Below are positions 16,858 through 25,604 of a stretch of 39,839 nucleotides of DNA, one piece after another (the stretch's first letter is position 1; every line of letters begins with the position of its first letter). The position numbers and the translations under genes are program-made. The stretch is from assembly GCF_017115025.1 (NCBI RefSeq), contig NZ_JABXKM010000052.1, forward strand, positions 1-39,839, read 5' to 3'. Origin of the DNA: Nostoc sp. NOS(2021). Lineage in GTDB: Bacteria; Cyanobacteriota; Cyanobacteriia; Cyanobacteriales; Nostocaceae. The notes beneath the pieces are model-generated. The model did not search any database and was not told the DNA's origin. It worked only from the letters and a program-made list of their open reading frames with translations.

Positions 16858-18060
16858 ATGGATTTTGACTATTTTAGAAGCAATGAAGGCACTCCTACAA
16901 ATAATAGCCGGCAAAGCTTGCTTGCTACCGGTTGGCGACCGTTTAACCGAGAATTAGACTGGGGGTTTTTGTGGCAACTGTTGTACAGTGACTCCCGCGA
17001 ATTAACTCAAAAAAGTTTGAATTTAGCGAGTAATGTTGCTGATATTTTGGGAAGAAATAATTATGCTTGGTGGGCTAATTTATTAAATGTTGTATCTGAT
17101 AATACCCGCTACGAAGTTGAAAAGTTTTGGAATTACATCACGCCAGATCCTCAATCACCAGATCATCGCTACAAAGATGTTTTGAGTACGGAAACACCCA
17201 TCGTCCAATTTGTCAGTCGTAGTAGCATTCCCATTGATTATGTTCTTAACCGACTGCAAGAAATTACTGTACTGCGAGTTTTACATGTGTTGGGTAGTCC
17301 CGACATTATTACCCAGTATTACTCAGAAAGAGATTTTTATTTTCCTATAGATAAATTTGTTAGCTGGGAACGCTTAGACGTTCTCAATACTGTTTATGCT
17401 TACTGGTCGAAATATGACGTTTGGTTGCAAATTGACCCCTACGATCGCGGGCGACGACAATATACTTTAATGGCGAAAAATCTCGCGCCACTAATTAACA
17501 AAGCGACTTACGACTTAGCAGTGATGCTGAGTGGATATCAAAGTCGTGTAGGCAAAGTTCACAGTCAATTTCCCATTCGCACATTTGGGGCAGATATCCA
17601 AAACTTTACTGATTCTGTACAGCAAGCGATTCTTAATCAAAACCAGTTAGCGGTTGTTGTACATGGGCAACCAGGTACTGGTAAAACAGTCTGGACACAG
17701 GCAGTAGCAAAGGAAATTCTTGTACCTTTAGGGTATGTAATTTTTATTTTAGATCATGATGCGATCGCTAACTTTGTCCCACCGACTTACATAGAGCGTA
17801 TTTGTATCGTTATTAACGAAGCTGATAATTTAGCGCAAAATCGCGCTTCCGAGGTAGCGCAATATAATAACAAAACCGAACACATTCTGAGTTTGCTGGA
17901 TGGCACTTTGTATCAGAGTGTAATTGATGACTCTGGTATTCAGATGCAGCAACGGTTAGTTGTCTTGATGACTTGCAACACCACTGAAAGATTAGATCCA
18001 GCCATGTTACGTAAAGGTAGGGTGGATTTAATATATGAGTTTACGCAACTGTTTGTGTAA
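16858..18060 (+). CDS. AAA ATPase with BCS1-like core and a novel N-terminal domain
   Basis: A 400-residue protein. Residues 1-240 form a Trp/Tyr-rich N-terminal region without a recognised domain or membrane segment. Residues 245-400 are an AAA module: Walker A GQPGTGKT (270-277), Walker B-like ICIVINEADN (315-324), sensor-1 TCNTTERLDPAML (Asn374) and a RKGRVD box with likely arginine finger (385-388). The NTTERLDPAMLRKGRVD stretch is like that of BCS1-type AAA proteins. The usual Asp-Glu of Walker B is Asn-Glu here. The module ends immediately after the arginine box, without the helical lid, so it is short. The role is unknown: ATP-driven remodelling of a partner bound by the N-terminal domain is the natural guess. 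It stands alone between repeats. Confidence 0.75.
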   Translation: MDFDYFRSNEGTPTNNSRQSLLATGWRPFNRELDWGFLWQLLYSDSRELTQKSLNLASNVADILGRNNYAWWANLLNVVSDNTRYEVEKFWNYITPDPQSPDHRYKDVLSTETPIVQFVSRSSIPIDYVLNRLQEITVLRVLHVLGSPDIITQYYSERDFYFPIDKFVSWERLDVLNTVYAYWSKYDVWLQIDPYDRGRRQYTLMAKNLAPLINKATYDLAVMLSGYQSRVGKVHSQFPIRTFGADIQNFTDSVQQAILNQNQLAVVVHGQPGTGKTVWTQAVAKEILVPLGYVIFILDHDAIANFVPPTYIERICIVINEADNLAQNRASEVAQYNNKTEHILSLLDGTLYQSVIDDSGIQMQQRLVVLMTCNTTERLDPAMLRKGRVDLIYEFTQLFV

Positions 18061-18536
18061 TATCAACCTGTAGCAACACGCCGTAGGGGTGTACATCTGT
18101 GCTACCCTTTTCAGCGATTTTTAATTATTTATCTGGAATTAATCCTAGATATCTTGTAGCTAAACCGTAATGTGAGGATTTCCAGACCATAACATACTAG
18201 TACCGCAAGGCGGAATCCAAAATGACGCTCTCTACGAGACGTTAAAAGCGAACGCGGACTCGCTCTAAGCGAACGCGAGTGCGTCTCTAAGAGTTGCTAT
18301 GCCTTTATGCGTTGCCTCTCGAACGTGAGTGCGTCTCCCCTTGGGAGAAGAGAAGGCTTTACGCTGCGCTAACAAAATTCACAATTCAAAATTCAAACAG
18401 GTATGCATTGCAAGGTTTGTAATGAATTTTATTACTTAGGATAGTTTTGGGTTAAATAAAGTTGTATTTAAGATTATAGGTAATGAAAAACTAGATTTGT
18501 GGGGAATTCATTTTCCCCTGCTATCAAGGAGTAATA
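18061..18536. other. gene-free interval with GC-rich dispersed repeats
   Basis: No gene seen. About 18190-18380 holds a mosaic of dispersed repeat units: TCTCTACGAGACG, AAGCGAACGCG twice and GAGTGCGTCTC several times, ending in TTTACGCTGCGCTAAC. These are the same class of GC-rich units found inside the rluD-like gene. The remaining AT-rich part precedes the next gene; AAGGAG at 18526-18531 is its ribosome binding site. Confidence 0.6.
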
Positions 18537-19499
18537 ATGGTTTTAAGTCAATATCAACGTGCTGTAGGTGTATTTACTCATCGTCGAAATGCAGAACAGG
18601 CACTACATGAGTTGAGAGATTCTGGCTTGGCTATGGAGAAAGTATCTGTAGTTGTACACAATGCAGACCGCAATCATGAGATTCCTGATGATGAAATAAA
18701 AGAGCGCACGGGTGATAAAGCTGACGAAGGTGCAACAGTAGGAGGGCTTTCAGGGGGTGCTGTTGGTGGGTTGACTGGTTTATTAGTAGGTCTTGGGACA
18801 TTAGCAATCCCTGGAGTTGGGCCAATAATGCTGGCTGGCGCAGCGGCAACTGCTTTGGTTACAACCCTTGTCGGGGCGAGTATTGGTGCTGCTACTGGGA
18901 CTTTTGCTGGTGCACTAGTTGGTTGGGGAATATCGGAAGAGCAAGCTAGAGCATATAACGAGCGAGTAGAGCATGGACACTATTTGATAATCGTGGATTG
19001 TACATCTGTTGAAATTGCTAAAGTAGAAGCAATTCTACACCGTTGGGGTATTGAAGAGTTTGGCATTTACGAGCATTTCAATAGTGAGCAATTACCTAGA
19101 AATTATCTGATCACGACGACTTCTGCTACTGCCACTCCTAATAAAAATGGGATTTTGACTAAGTATGCTATTAGTTACTTTGATAACGTAGATAATGCTG
19201 AAGCGGCAATTAATGATATGTATGTCGCAGGTTTTCCAGCAAACCAGATTTCCTTAATTTGCAAAGAGGTTTCTCAATTTATTCGGTCAACAGGCGTTAA
19301 TTTAAGTGAGCGCTTTGACGCTATGAGACTAGGAATAGCAGATGAGTGGGCACGCTTTTACAACGAGCAAATTGATCGAGGCAATTACATACTCATCGTT
19401 AGTGGTACAGACAATGAGCTTGATCAGGCTAGCTTGATTCTGGGCAATTATGGGGTTCAGGAATATCAAATTTATGACCCCATGTTAATTCGTTCTTGA
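18537..19499 (+). CDS. general-stress (GsiB/YflT-like) protein with glycine-zipper core
   Basis: A 320-residue protein with two related alpha/beta domains of the general stress protein 17M (YflT) type. The first lies at about 8-50 plus 140-175 (RRNAEQALHELRDSGLAMEK, HGHYLIIVD). The second lies at about 205-310 (NVDNAEAAINDMYVAGFPAN, RGNYILIVSG). Between them (about 65-135) is a glycine/alanine-rich segment (GGLSGGAVGGLTGLLVGLG and GAATGTFAGALVGWG) typical of membrane-inserting glycine zippers. It is probably a stress-related membrane-associated protein. The duplication of the soluble domain is clear from the shared EQARAYNERVEHGHY / EWARFYNEQIDRGNY pattern. Function is not established. Confidence 0.7.
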   Translation: MVLSQYQRAVGVFTHRRNAEQALHELRDSGLAMEKVSVVVHNADRNHEIPDDEIKERTGDKADEGATVGGLSGGAVGGLTGLLVGLGTLAIPGVGPIMLAGAAATALVTTLVGASIGAATGTFAGALVGWGISEEQARAYNERVEHGHYLIIVDCTSVEIAKVEAILHRWGIEEFGIYEHFNSEQLPRNYLITTTSATATPNKNGILTKYAISYFDNVDNAEAAINDMYVAGFPANQISLICKEVSQFIRSTGVNLSERFDAMRLGIADEWARFYNEQIDRGNYILIVSGTDNELDQASLILGNYGVQEYQIYDPMLIRS

Positions 19500-19726
19500 A
19501 AACGAGTACAGGAAATTTTAACAATTTTGTTAGAGCAGAGAAATATACAGCAAGACTTTCAAAATCCTACAGTCTTTAGCTGTATCTGTTAAAGCTTATA
19601 AGTCAGGCAGAAAGCCAAGTATTTCAAGCGTGTCAGAGGAGGAAAATATTCTTGATCAAGTAGAGTAATTAATGATATTCTGCCTGGAAACCGGACGAAT
19701 ATATGACTAAGCAATTGTGCTGGCTA

Positions 19727-19768
19727 AATTACATTTCTAAATTTACTAGGAGATTTAGAAATGTAATT
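19727..19768 (+). terminator. perfect 16-bp hairpin
   Basis: AATTACATTTCTAAAT (19727-19742) pairs exactly with 19753-19768 around a 10-base loop. It lies 230 bases past the stress-type gene and just before the HMA relic on the other strand, so it may act as a bidirectional terminator or be a small repeat. Confidence 0.5.
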
Positions 19769-19805
19769 AATACCCTTCTATAGTATAACCAGCAGATTGA
19801 ACTAT

Positions 19806-20129
19806 CTATTTAATTGACTCTTCAGAAGCCGCAGCTTCTACAGTTACGATTTTAGTATCAACGTTCACATCTACTTTGGCATCAGATTCCATAATCTGAA
19901 TAGATTTAGTTAGGGACTGACAAATAAAAAAACATCCCAAATTTTCTTGTGGGACGGGTGTCCGCACTACGTGCCGCTACGCAAACACCCGTCCCATATT
20001 CAGGGCGGACAGGACTTCGGCGTGAGCGCTCAATCGAACGCTGCCCACCCCACAAGATGGATAATTTATTTCTTGAAAGTCCCTTATTTTCTTGGCGCAC
20101 TCATGACCTTTGATATTCGGAACTTTCAA
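19806..20129 (-). pseudogene. heavy-metal-associated (CopZ-like) domain relic split by a MITE
   Basis: Removing the element at 19913-20084 and one TA restores a single frame on the minus strand. It reads from TTG 20129, LKVPNIKGHECAKKI, then TKSIQIMESDAKVDVNVDTK, then IVTVEAAASEESIK and TAG. This is the beta-alpha-beta-beta pattern of HMA copper chaperones. The metal site MxCxxC is already degenerate: the first Cys is replaced by Gly in IKGHEC. The C-terminal strand is missing after SEESIK. The gene was therefore probably decaying before or after the insertion. Confidence 0.6.
19913..20084. mobile_element. 172-bp TA-flanked MITE
   Basis: The element runs from GGGACTGACAAAT to TTGAAAGTCCCT, flanked by TA at 19911-19912 and 20085-20086, as expected for IS630/Tc1-type integration. 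It has an internal palindromic section (GGGACGGGTGT...ACACCCGTCCC). A truncated second copy is at 32941-33029, sharing CACTACGTGCCGCTACGC and the CACAAGATGGATAATTTATT end. It has no coding capacity. Confidence 0.75.
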
Positions 20130-20130
20130 T

Positions 20131-20172
20131 GGTAGAGTCGATGGGCGGATAATACCCCTCATCGACTCTACC
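20131..20172. repeat. 13-bp inverted repeat upstream of the HMA relic
   Basis: GGTAGAGTCGATG (20131-20143) and CATCGACTCTACC (20160-20172) pair perfectly around 16 bases. The hairpin directly precedes the relic's first conserved codons and may itself be an insertion that removed the original start. Confidence 0.5.
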
Positions 20173-20254
20173 AATGTATACCTCTTTACTCAACTTTGTT
20201 GCGTTAAGGAAAGGGACTGCCGCAATGTAGTTGAAAGTAGTATAGGATATCGGG

Positions 20255-21067
20255 CTACCTATTTTTTTTGAGTTCGTGCATACTTCTCACGACCTTTGTG
20301 ACTAAATTTCTGGGTGTAAATCTGACGCTTTCAGTCAATATCTTATTTCTCATCCCAGGAACGACAACGGTTTTGTTTGTCATTAAGCCCCGATAACCAA
20401 TCTTAGCAACGGTTTCCGTATCCATCATTCTGTTAACGTTAGCAATCTTTGAATCTTCCATTGCAGCAGTTTGTTGAAATTCCGATGCTGTTGGCCCTGG
20501 ACAAAGAACAGTCACGCTGACACCTGTACCCTCTAATTCATTAGCGATCGCTTCTGAAAATGATAAGACATAGGCTTTAGTAGCGAAATAAACTGCCATT
20601 AGAGGCCCTGGTTGAAAAGCAGCAGCGGAGGCCACATTTAATATTTTTCCATAGTTTTGCTCGATCATATCCTTGAGAAATAACTTCGTTAAATGAGTCA
20701 GGCTGATCATATTTACCTGGAGCATTTTCAGTTCAATGCTAAGGTCTGTTTCGCTAAATACTCCATAAGTACCAAAGCCAGCATTGTTTACCAGCACATC
20801 AATCTTGATGGATGCTTGCTGTAGTTCTGTAAAAATTTCTTCTGGGGATGTTGGGATAGATAAATCCTTAACAAAAATTTTGACAAAAATGCCAAACTTT
20901 TGCGGAAATTCATCTATAATTTCAGTAAGCTTTTGTTCATTCTTATCCACTAACACAAGATTATAATTATGACGAGCAAAAATCTGGGTTAATTGATAGC
21001 CTATCCCACTAGCCGCTCCTGTAATTAGAGCAGTTTTTTTTTGCCGAGTTTCGGATGTTTTATTCAT
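20255..21067 (-). CDS. short-chain dehydrogenase/reductase
   Basis: A 270-residue classical SDR of the COG0300 type. The NAD(P)-binding TGAASGIG motif lies at 16-23, and NNAGFGTYG marks the fourth strand. The catalytic Ser lies in NVASAAAF and the YxxxK pair in YFATK. The PGPTASEFQ segment and a basic C-terminal tail are typical of membrane-associated members acting on lipid or fatty-acyl substrates. The substrate cannot be read from sequence. It is divergent from the PLP enzyme gene, sharing a 206-bp intergenic region. Confidence 0.85.
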   Translation of the reverse strand: MNKTSETRQKKTALITGAASGIGYQLTQIFARHNYNLVLVDKNEQKLTEIIDEFPQKFGIFVKIFVKDLSIPTSPEEIFTELQQASIKIDVLVNNAGFGTYGVFSETDLSIELKMLQVNMISLTHLTKLFLKDMIEQNYGKILNVASAAAFQPGPLMAVYFATKAYVLSFSEAIANELEGTGVSVTVLCPGPTASEFQQTAAMEDSKIANVNRMMDTETVAKIGYRGLMTNKTVVVPGMRNKILTESVRFTPRNLVTKVVRSMHELKKNR

Positions 21068-21273
21068 GTGACAATGACTAATTTGAGTTAATTAATTTAA
21101 CTTTTATAAAAGTAGCTAAAGCAATATGTAATATTTCCTATAGCTACTTTTATTGTGACAAAAAAATGATGCTATCCACCTGAAATGAGTATGCTTCAAT
21201 CCAGGATATTAGGCGCAAATATAAAAATCTGTATCTATATAAACAAGACCAAGAATATTTAATATCGTCATCA

Positions 21274-22248
21274 ATGCCACAACATAATTCCGTTGCTATA
21301 ACTGACGTGCAAGCAGCACAAGAGCGAATTTTGGGGATTGCCCACCGCACTCCTGTACTGACTTCTAGAATTGTTAACGATCGCACCAATAGCCAAGTGT
21401 TTTTTAAGTGCGAAAACTTTCAACGCACGGGGGCATTTAAATTTAGAGGTGCATACAACGCCCTCGTCCAACTATCGGTAGCACAAAAACAAACAGGTGT
21501 TCTCACCTATTCATCGGGAAATCATGGCCAAGCGATCGCTTTAGCTGGACAATTACTAAATATTCCCACCACGATTATCATGCCTGATGATGCTCCTGCT
21601 GTTAAACAAACTGCTACTCGTGGTTATGGTGCAGAGGTAATTTTGTACAATCGCCAAGAAACAAACCGGGAAGAATTAGCCCAAAATTTAGCACGCGATG
21701 GCTCTTTGACACTCATTCCCCCTTACGATCATCCCCATGTAATCGCAGGACAGGGAACAACTGCTTTAGAACTGATTCAAGAAGTTGGTCAATTGGACTT
21801 ACTATTAGTTTGTTGTGGCGGTGGCGGATTACTTTCTGGTTGTGCGATCGCAGCCAAAGCACTTTTACCTAATTGTAAAGTAATCGGGGTAGAACCAGCA
21901 CTTGCCGACGATGCTACGCGCTCCTTTTACACCAAAACCCTGCAAACTGTCAAAAATCCTGATACCATAGCTGATGGTGCCCGGACTCCTAGCCTTGGTC
22001 AAATTACTTTCCCCTTAGTGCTGCATTACGTCGATGATATGGTGACGGTATCTGAAGAAGCGATTCTTCGCACCATGTTTTTTTTGTGGGAACGTCTGAA
22101 AATTGTAGTTGAACCCACCGGAGTACTCGCCGCCGCCGCCTTACTCGAAGGTGTCGTGATAGCACCAGAGGCGAGGATTGGTGTGATCATCAGCGGTGGG
22201 AATGTAGATTTGGCGCAAGTTGGTAAATTGTTTTCTGTGGGATTGTAA
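21274..22248 (+). CDS. threonine dehydratase/serine racemase-type PLP enzyme
   Basis: A 324-residue fold-type II PLP enzyme. Lys56 in NFQRTGAFKFRGAYNAL is the Schiff-base lysine, SSGNHGQA binds the substrate carboxylate, and CCGGGGLLSG holds the PLP phosphate. The length and the lack of a C-terminal ACT domain point to the catabolic threonine ammonia-lyase, serine racemase or threo-3-hydroxyaspartate ammonia-lyase group rather than biosynthetic IlvA. These convert Thr or Ser to 2-oxo acids plus ammonia or epimerise Ser. A strong hairpin follows at 22350. Confidence 0.85.
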   Translation: MPQHNSVAITDVQAAQERILGIAHRTPVLTSRIVNDRTNSQVFFKCENFQRTGAFKFRGAYNALVQLSVAQKQTGVLTYSSGNHGQAIALAGQLLNIPTTIIMPDDAPAVKQTATRGYGAEVILYNRQETNREELAQNLARDGSLTLIPPYDHPHVIAGQGTTALELIQEVGQLDLLLVCCGGGGLLSGCAIAAKALLPNCKVIGVEPALADDATRSFYTKTLQTVKNPDTIADGARTPSLGQITFPLVLHYVDDMVTVSEEAILRTMFFLWERLKIVVEPTGVLAAAALLEGVVIAPEARIGVIISGGNVDLAQVGKLFSVGL

Positions 22249-22349
22249 TTGTCTTATCAAACCATCTTGCTGGCTGTGATCAGGTGAGTTTTTTGTGAAA
22301 ATTATCGTAAATCAAAGGGTTTAAGACCCCAACAATACAGGTAGCGTTA

Positions 22350-22382
22350 TTTTCAGTCGGGGTTTAAATCCCCGTCTGAAAA
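22350..22382 (+). terminator. hairpin downstream of the PLP enzyme gene
   Basis: TTTTCAGTCGGGG and CCCCGTCTGAAAA enclose TTTAAAT, with one T:T mismatch per arm. It lies 100 bases after the stop. It is also of the type seen as a dispersed repeat (GGGGTTTAAATCCCCG). Confidence 0.5.
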
Positions 22383-22731
22383 TGTCTTTAATTTTGAATT
22401 TTGAATTGTTAATCTGCTTTTTCCCGGTTATTAGAGATAGCTAAGTATGATACTGGAAAAAGAAGCTCCAATAAATCTCCTTGATTATAGTTAACATTAC
22501 TAAATTGAATGATTTTAGAAAAAAAGTTCTAGTGAGGGTGCGCCGATACCTCAATAATAAAGGACTTTAAAATAACAAAGTGTTCAAACTCTAAAAATTG
22601 TGTTGATAATAAACTGGCGATCGCTTATTTACCACAAAATCTTGGCTGAAAAATCAGGTAATTAAGGGTTTTTACGAGCAATATTTACATATGTTAATAT
22701 TGTCTTTTTGGTTTAGGTACGGATATTCAGC
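22383..22731. other. gene-free upstream region of the permease
   Basis: AT-rich DNA with no coding frame and no repeat that I recognise; presumably the permease promoter. A HIP1-like GGCGATCGC lies at about 22616-22624. Confidence 0.45.
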
Positions 22732-24057
22732 ATGGTTCCCATAAAGACTGTTCTCAAAGATTCAGAGCAAGTCACTCGGTTGTTTTGTCATCTCGAATTT
22801 GATGGAAAAAAGCTCAATCATCAACCGGGTAGTCTATTGGGGAGTACTGCATTGATTGCGGGAACCACCGTTGGGGCTGGGATTCTCGCTCTACCAGCCG
22901 TTACCCTGCCTTCTGGGATTGTGCCATCCACATCTGGGCTGATTGCTGTTTGGCTCTACGCTTTAGTTTCAGGGTTATTGGTTGCAGAGGTGACTTTAAA
23001 CACGATGCGAACAGAAGGGCGTCCGAGTATAGGTTTTTTGGGAGTTGTTGAGAAAATCCTTGGTAAGTTGGGAGCGCGAATTGCTGGCGGCGTATATTTA
23101 TTCATGCACTATGCTCTCTTGGTGGCATACATTACCGAAGGTGGAGAGATTTTAGGATCTGCGGCGGCAAAAGTCTGGAGTGTGCAGATATTGCCTACGT
23201 GGGTAGGAACAACGACTTTCACGCTCTTATTTGGTGGCATTATGTATCTTGGGCGAGAAAAGTTTATTGAGAAATTAAACAGCGCCTTTGTCGGAATTGT
23301 CATCGTTTCCTTCTTGGGACTATTGTTTCTGGCAGGAGGGCAGATTCAGAGCGCCCAACTGTTATTTCAGGACTGGAGTGCCCTTGGTAGTGCCATTTCA
23401 GTGATGTCTGTGGCGCTATTTTTCCAAAACGTTGTGCCGCTAGTTGTGACGCAACTCGAAGGGGATACCCACAAAATTCGTCAGTCCATCTTTATTGGTT
23501 CTGTGATTCCTCTAATTATGTTCTTGGCGTGGAATGCCGTAATTTTAGGAAGCGTCAGTCCCGATATGCTACATGGCACATCTGACGGTAGAACTGTTTT
23601 TGACCCACTGCAAATTCTCCGAGCAGGTGGTGCGGGAGAATGGTTAGGAGTGCTAGTATCCATTTTTTCAGAGTTTGCGATCGTCACATCATTCATTGGA
23701 TTTGTGTACGGGTTGCTGGATTTGTTCAAAGATATTTTCCTACTTGCAGAGGGCGAACTTTCTAGCCGCCTACCCCTCTATTCGCTGGTTCTTTTCCCTC
23801 CGATGACTCTCGGAACGCTCAACCCCAGCATCTTTTTTACTGCCCTAGATTACACTGGAACATTTAGTATCTCAGTTCTAGGTGGAATTATTCCGGCGTT
23901 AATGACTTGGAAGCAACGTCAAGAACAAGAAAACTCAGATAGCATAAATCAACCACTCGTTCCTGGTGGGAAAGTGACACTCATTGTGATGATTGGAATG
24001 GCATTAGCCATGATGGGAAGACAAATTCTGTCAATTTATACAAAGTCAAACCATTAA
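22732..24057 (+). CDS. aromatic amino acid permease (TyrP/Mtr type)
   Basis: A 441-residue inner-membrane transporter with about 11 hydrophobic segments. The diagnostic first helix LGSTALIAGTTVGAGILALP matches the hydroxy/aromatic amino acid permease (HAAAP) family, whose members import tryptophan or tyrosine by proton symport. LEGDTHKIRQSIFIGSVIPL is the conserved cytosolic loop preceding helix 6-7. A 40-residue soluble N-terminal extension precedes the first helix. The specificity is not deducible. It follows the PLP enzyme by 480 bp, so it is separately transcribed. Confidence 0.85.
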   Translation: MVPIKTVLKDSEQVTRLFCHLEFDGKKLNHQPGSLLGSTALIAGTTVGAGILALPAVTLPSGIVPSTSGLIAVWLYALVSGLLVAEVTLNTMRTEGRPSIGFLGVVEKILGKLGARIAGGVYLFMHYALLVAYITEGGEILGSAAAKVWSVQILPTWVGTTTFTLLFGGIMYLGREKFIEKLNSAFVGIVIVSFLGLLFLAGGQIQSAQLLFQDWSALGSAISVMSVALFFQNVVPLVVTQLEGDTHKIRQSIFIGSVIPLIMFLAWNAVILGSVSPDMLHGTSDGRTVFDPLQILRAGGAGEWLGVLVSIFSEFAIVTSFIGFVYGLLDLFKDIFLLAEGELSSRLPLYSLVLFPPMTLGTLNPSIFFTALDYTGTFSISVLGGIIPALMTWKQRQEQENSDSINQPLVPGGKVTLIVMIGMALAMMGRQILSIYTKSNH

Positions 24058-24118
24058 TTATAACTTTATGTAGTACAAAAGATTATAATTATAATACAAA
24101 TATGCCAACCACAATCAA

Positions 24119-24664
24119 ATGAGTGATTCTCGCCTCGTAAAAATCAGCAAATATCTCAGCAAATATCTGCGACACACACCGGATGCAATTGGAATTCAAC
24201 TTGCTCCCGGTGGTTGGGTTGCTGTTGATGAACTACTTACCGCTTGTGCTAAAAACAAGTTTCCGATTACCCATCAGGAATTGCAGGTGGTAGTTGAACT
24301 CAACGATAAACAACGCTTTTCTTTTGATTCTACAGGTACTCTTATTCGTGCCAACCAAGGACATAGTGTAAAAGTCGATTTACAATTAGAACCTGTTGTT
24401 CCTCCAGATGAGCTTTATCACGGCACGGGACGCAAATCTGTAGAGTCAATTCTGCAAACAGGACTTTGTAAAATATCACGACATCATGTCCATTTATCGA
24501 AGGATATTGCAACAGCACAAACTGTTGGTGCAAGACATGGAAAAGCAGTGGTTTTGACTGTACATGCTGCGGCCATGCATCAGGCGGGTTACATCTTCTA
24601 TTGTTCTGCTAATGGTGTTTGGTTAGTGGATCATGTGCCACCTGAGTATCTACAAAAAATTTGA
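24119..24664 (+). CDS. kptA: RNA 2'-phosphotransferase (Tpt1/KptA)
   Basis: A 181-residue Tpt1/KptA. The N-terminal winged-helix part has ISKYLSKYLRHTPDAIGI and GGWVAVDELL. The C-terminal ADP-ribosyltransferase-like part has LYHGTGRKSVESIL, HHVHLSKD, ARHGKAVVLTV and GVWLVDHVPPEYL. In eukaryotes this enzyme removes the 2'-phosphate left by tRNA splicing, using NAD+. Bacterial copies are active, but their natural substrate is unclear; 2'-phosphorylated RNA ends from damage or ligation are proposed. The key Arg (RHT), His (YHGT), Arg and Arg positions appear intact. The ATG at 24119 lies 62 bp after the permease stop. Confidence 0.92.
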   Translation: MSDSRLVKISKYLSKYLRHTPDAIGIQLAPGGWVAVDELLTACAKNKFPITHQELQVVVELNDKQRFSFDSTGTLIRANQGHSVKVDLQLEPVVPPDELYHGTGRKSVESILQTGLCKISRHHVHLSKDIATAQTVGARHGKAVVLTVHAAAMHQAGYIFYCSANGVWLVDHVPPEYLQKI

Positions 24665-24684
24665 ACAAGCCAATTTAATTAATT

Positions 24685-25506
24685 TTACAGTAACTTGAAG
24701 CCGAGGTTATTGAGAGCTTCACGCAAGCGATCGCGTCCTCTCAATGATTCTACACTTGCGATGCGTTGGGCTGAGTGTTCTGACCAATCACCAGCAACAT
24801 TCATCTTTTGTTCAGTATAGAATTCTTTGATGATGTCGTTGTAGTGAGCGATCGCTTCTTCTTGATCTGCCAATTTATAGGTTTCACGGTGCAGTATCGC
24901 TGACTGGGGCAACCTTGGCTTAATCGCTGCTTGTACTTCAGGATTCGGATAGCCTACACACAGCCCAAATACAGCATACACGGAGGAGGGCAAATTCAAT
25001 ATCTCTGCTACCTCTTGTGGGCGGTTCCTGATTCCGCCGATATATACTGTTCCCAAACCGAGTGACTCTGCTGCGACTGCTGCGTTTTGCGCCGCCAAAG
25101 TTGCATCGATTGTTGCCATCACAAACATTTCCAAGTATTCCAGCGCATCATGAGATATGCCGCGACTGTCAGCAACGTAACTTAGACGCGCCAAGTCTGC
25201 TAACCAAACCAAGAATAAAGGCACCTGCTTAATATGTGCTTGGTTTCCCGCTAACTTGGATAACTCCTCTTTGCGCTGTTGATCTTCGACTGCTACCACA
25301 CTCCAGGTTTGCAAATTAGAGGAAGTAGATGCAGATTGGGCGGCTGCAATTAGCAACTCCAGAGTTCCCGGTGGTAGAGGTGAAGCTAGATAAGACCGGA
25401 TTGAACGGTGAGATAGTAGTGCTGTCAGAGAATCATTCCATTCAATTTCGGGATTGAAGGGAATTTCACCGTAGCGCGATCGCAATAATTCTGTAGGATT
25501 AGTCAT
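24685..25506 (-). CDS. NfsA/FRP-type NAD(P)H nitroreductase
   Basis: A 273-residue flavin-dependent oxidoreductase of the nitroreductase family. LLSHRSIRSYLASPLPPGTL is the FMN phosphate-binding start. AAQSASTSSNLQTWSVVAV and GLGTVYIGGIRNRPQEVAE are hallmark segments, and the C-terminal extension (YKLADQEEAIAHYNDIIKEF) is that of the NfsA/FRP group. It would reduce nitro or quinone compounds or flavin with NADPH in the cytosol. I start at ATG 25506, since homologues begin just before this point; the open frame extends 11 codons further. It converges on kptA with a 20-bp gap. Confidence 0.87.
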   Translation of the reverse strand: MTNPTELLRSRYGEIPFNPEIEWNDSLTALLSHRSIRSYLASPLPPGTLELLIAAAQSASTSSNLQTWSVVAVEDQQRKEELSKLAGNQAHIKQVPLFLVWLADLARLSYVADSRGISHDALEYLEMFVMATIDATLAAQNAAVAAESLGLGTVYIGGIRNRPQEVAEILNLPSSVYAVFGLCVGYPNPEVQAAIKPRLPQSAILHRETYKLADQEEAIAHYNDIIKEFYTEQKMNVAGDWSEHSAQRIASVESLRGRDRLREALNNLGFKLL

Positions 25507-25604
25507 AATCAATTCCAAAATTCTCAGTTGTTTTGCCACTAATACTCATTCCATTTGTCGGGGCATAGAGATGTATGCCCTTACAACCGATTCATTGTAC
25601 TAGT

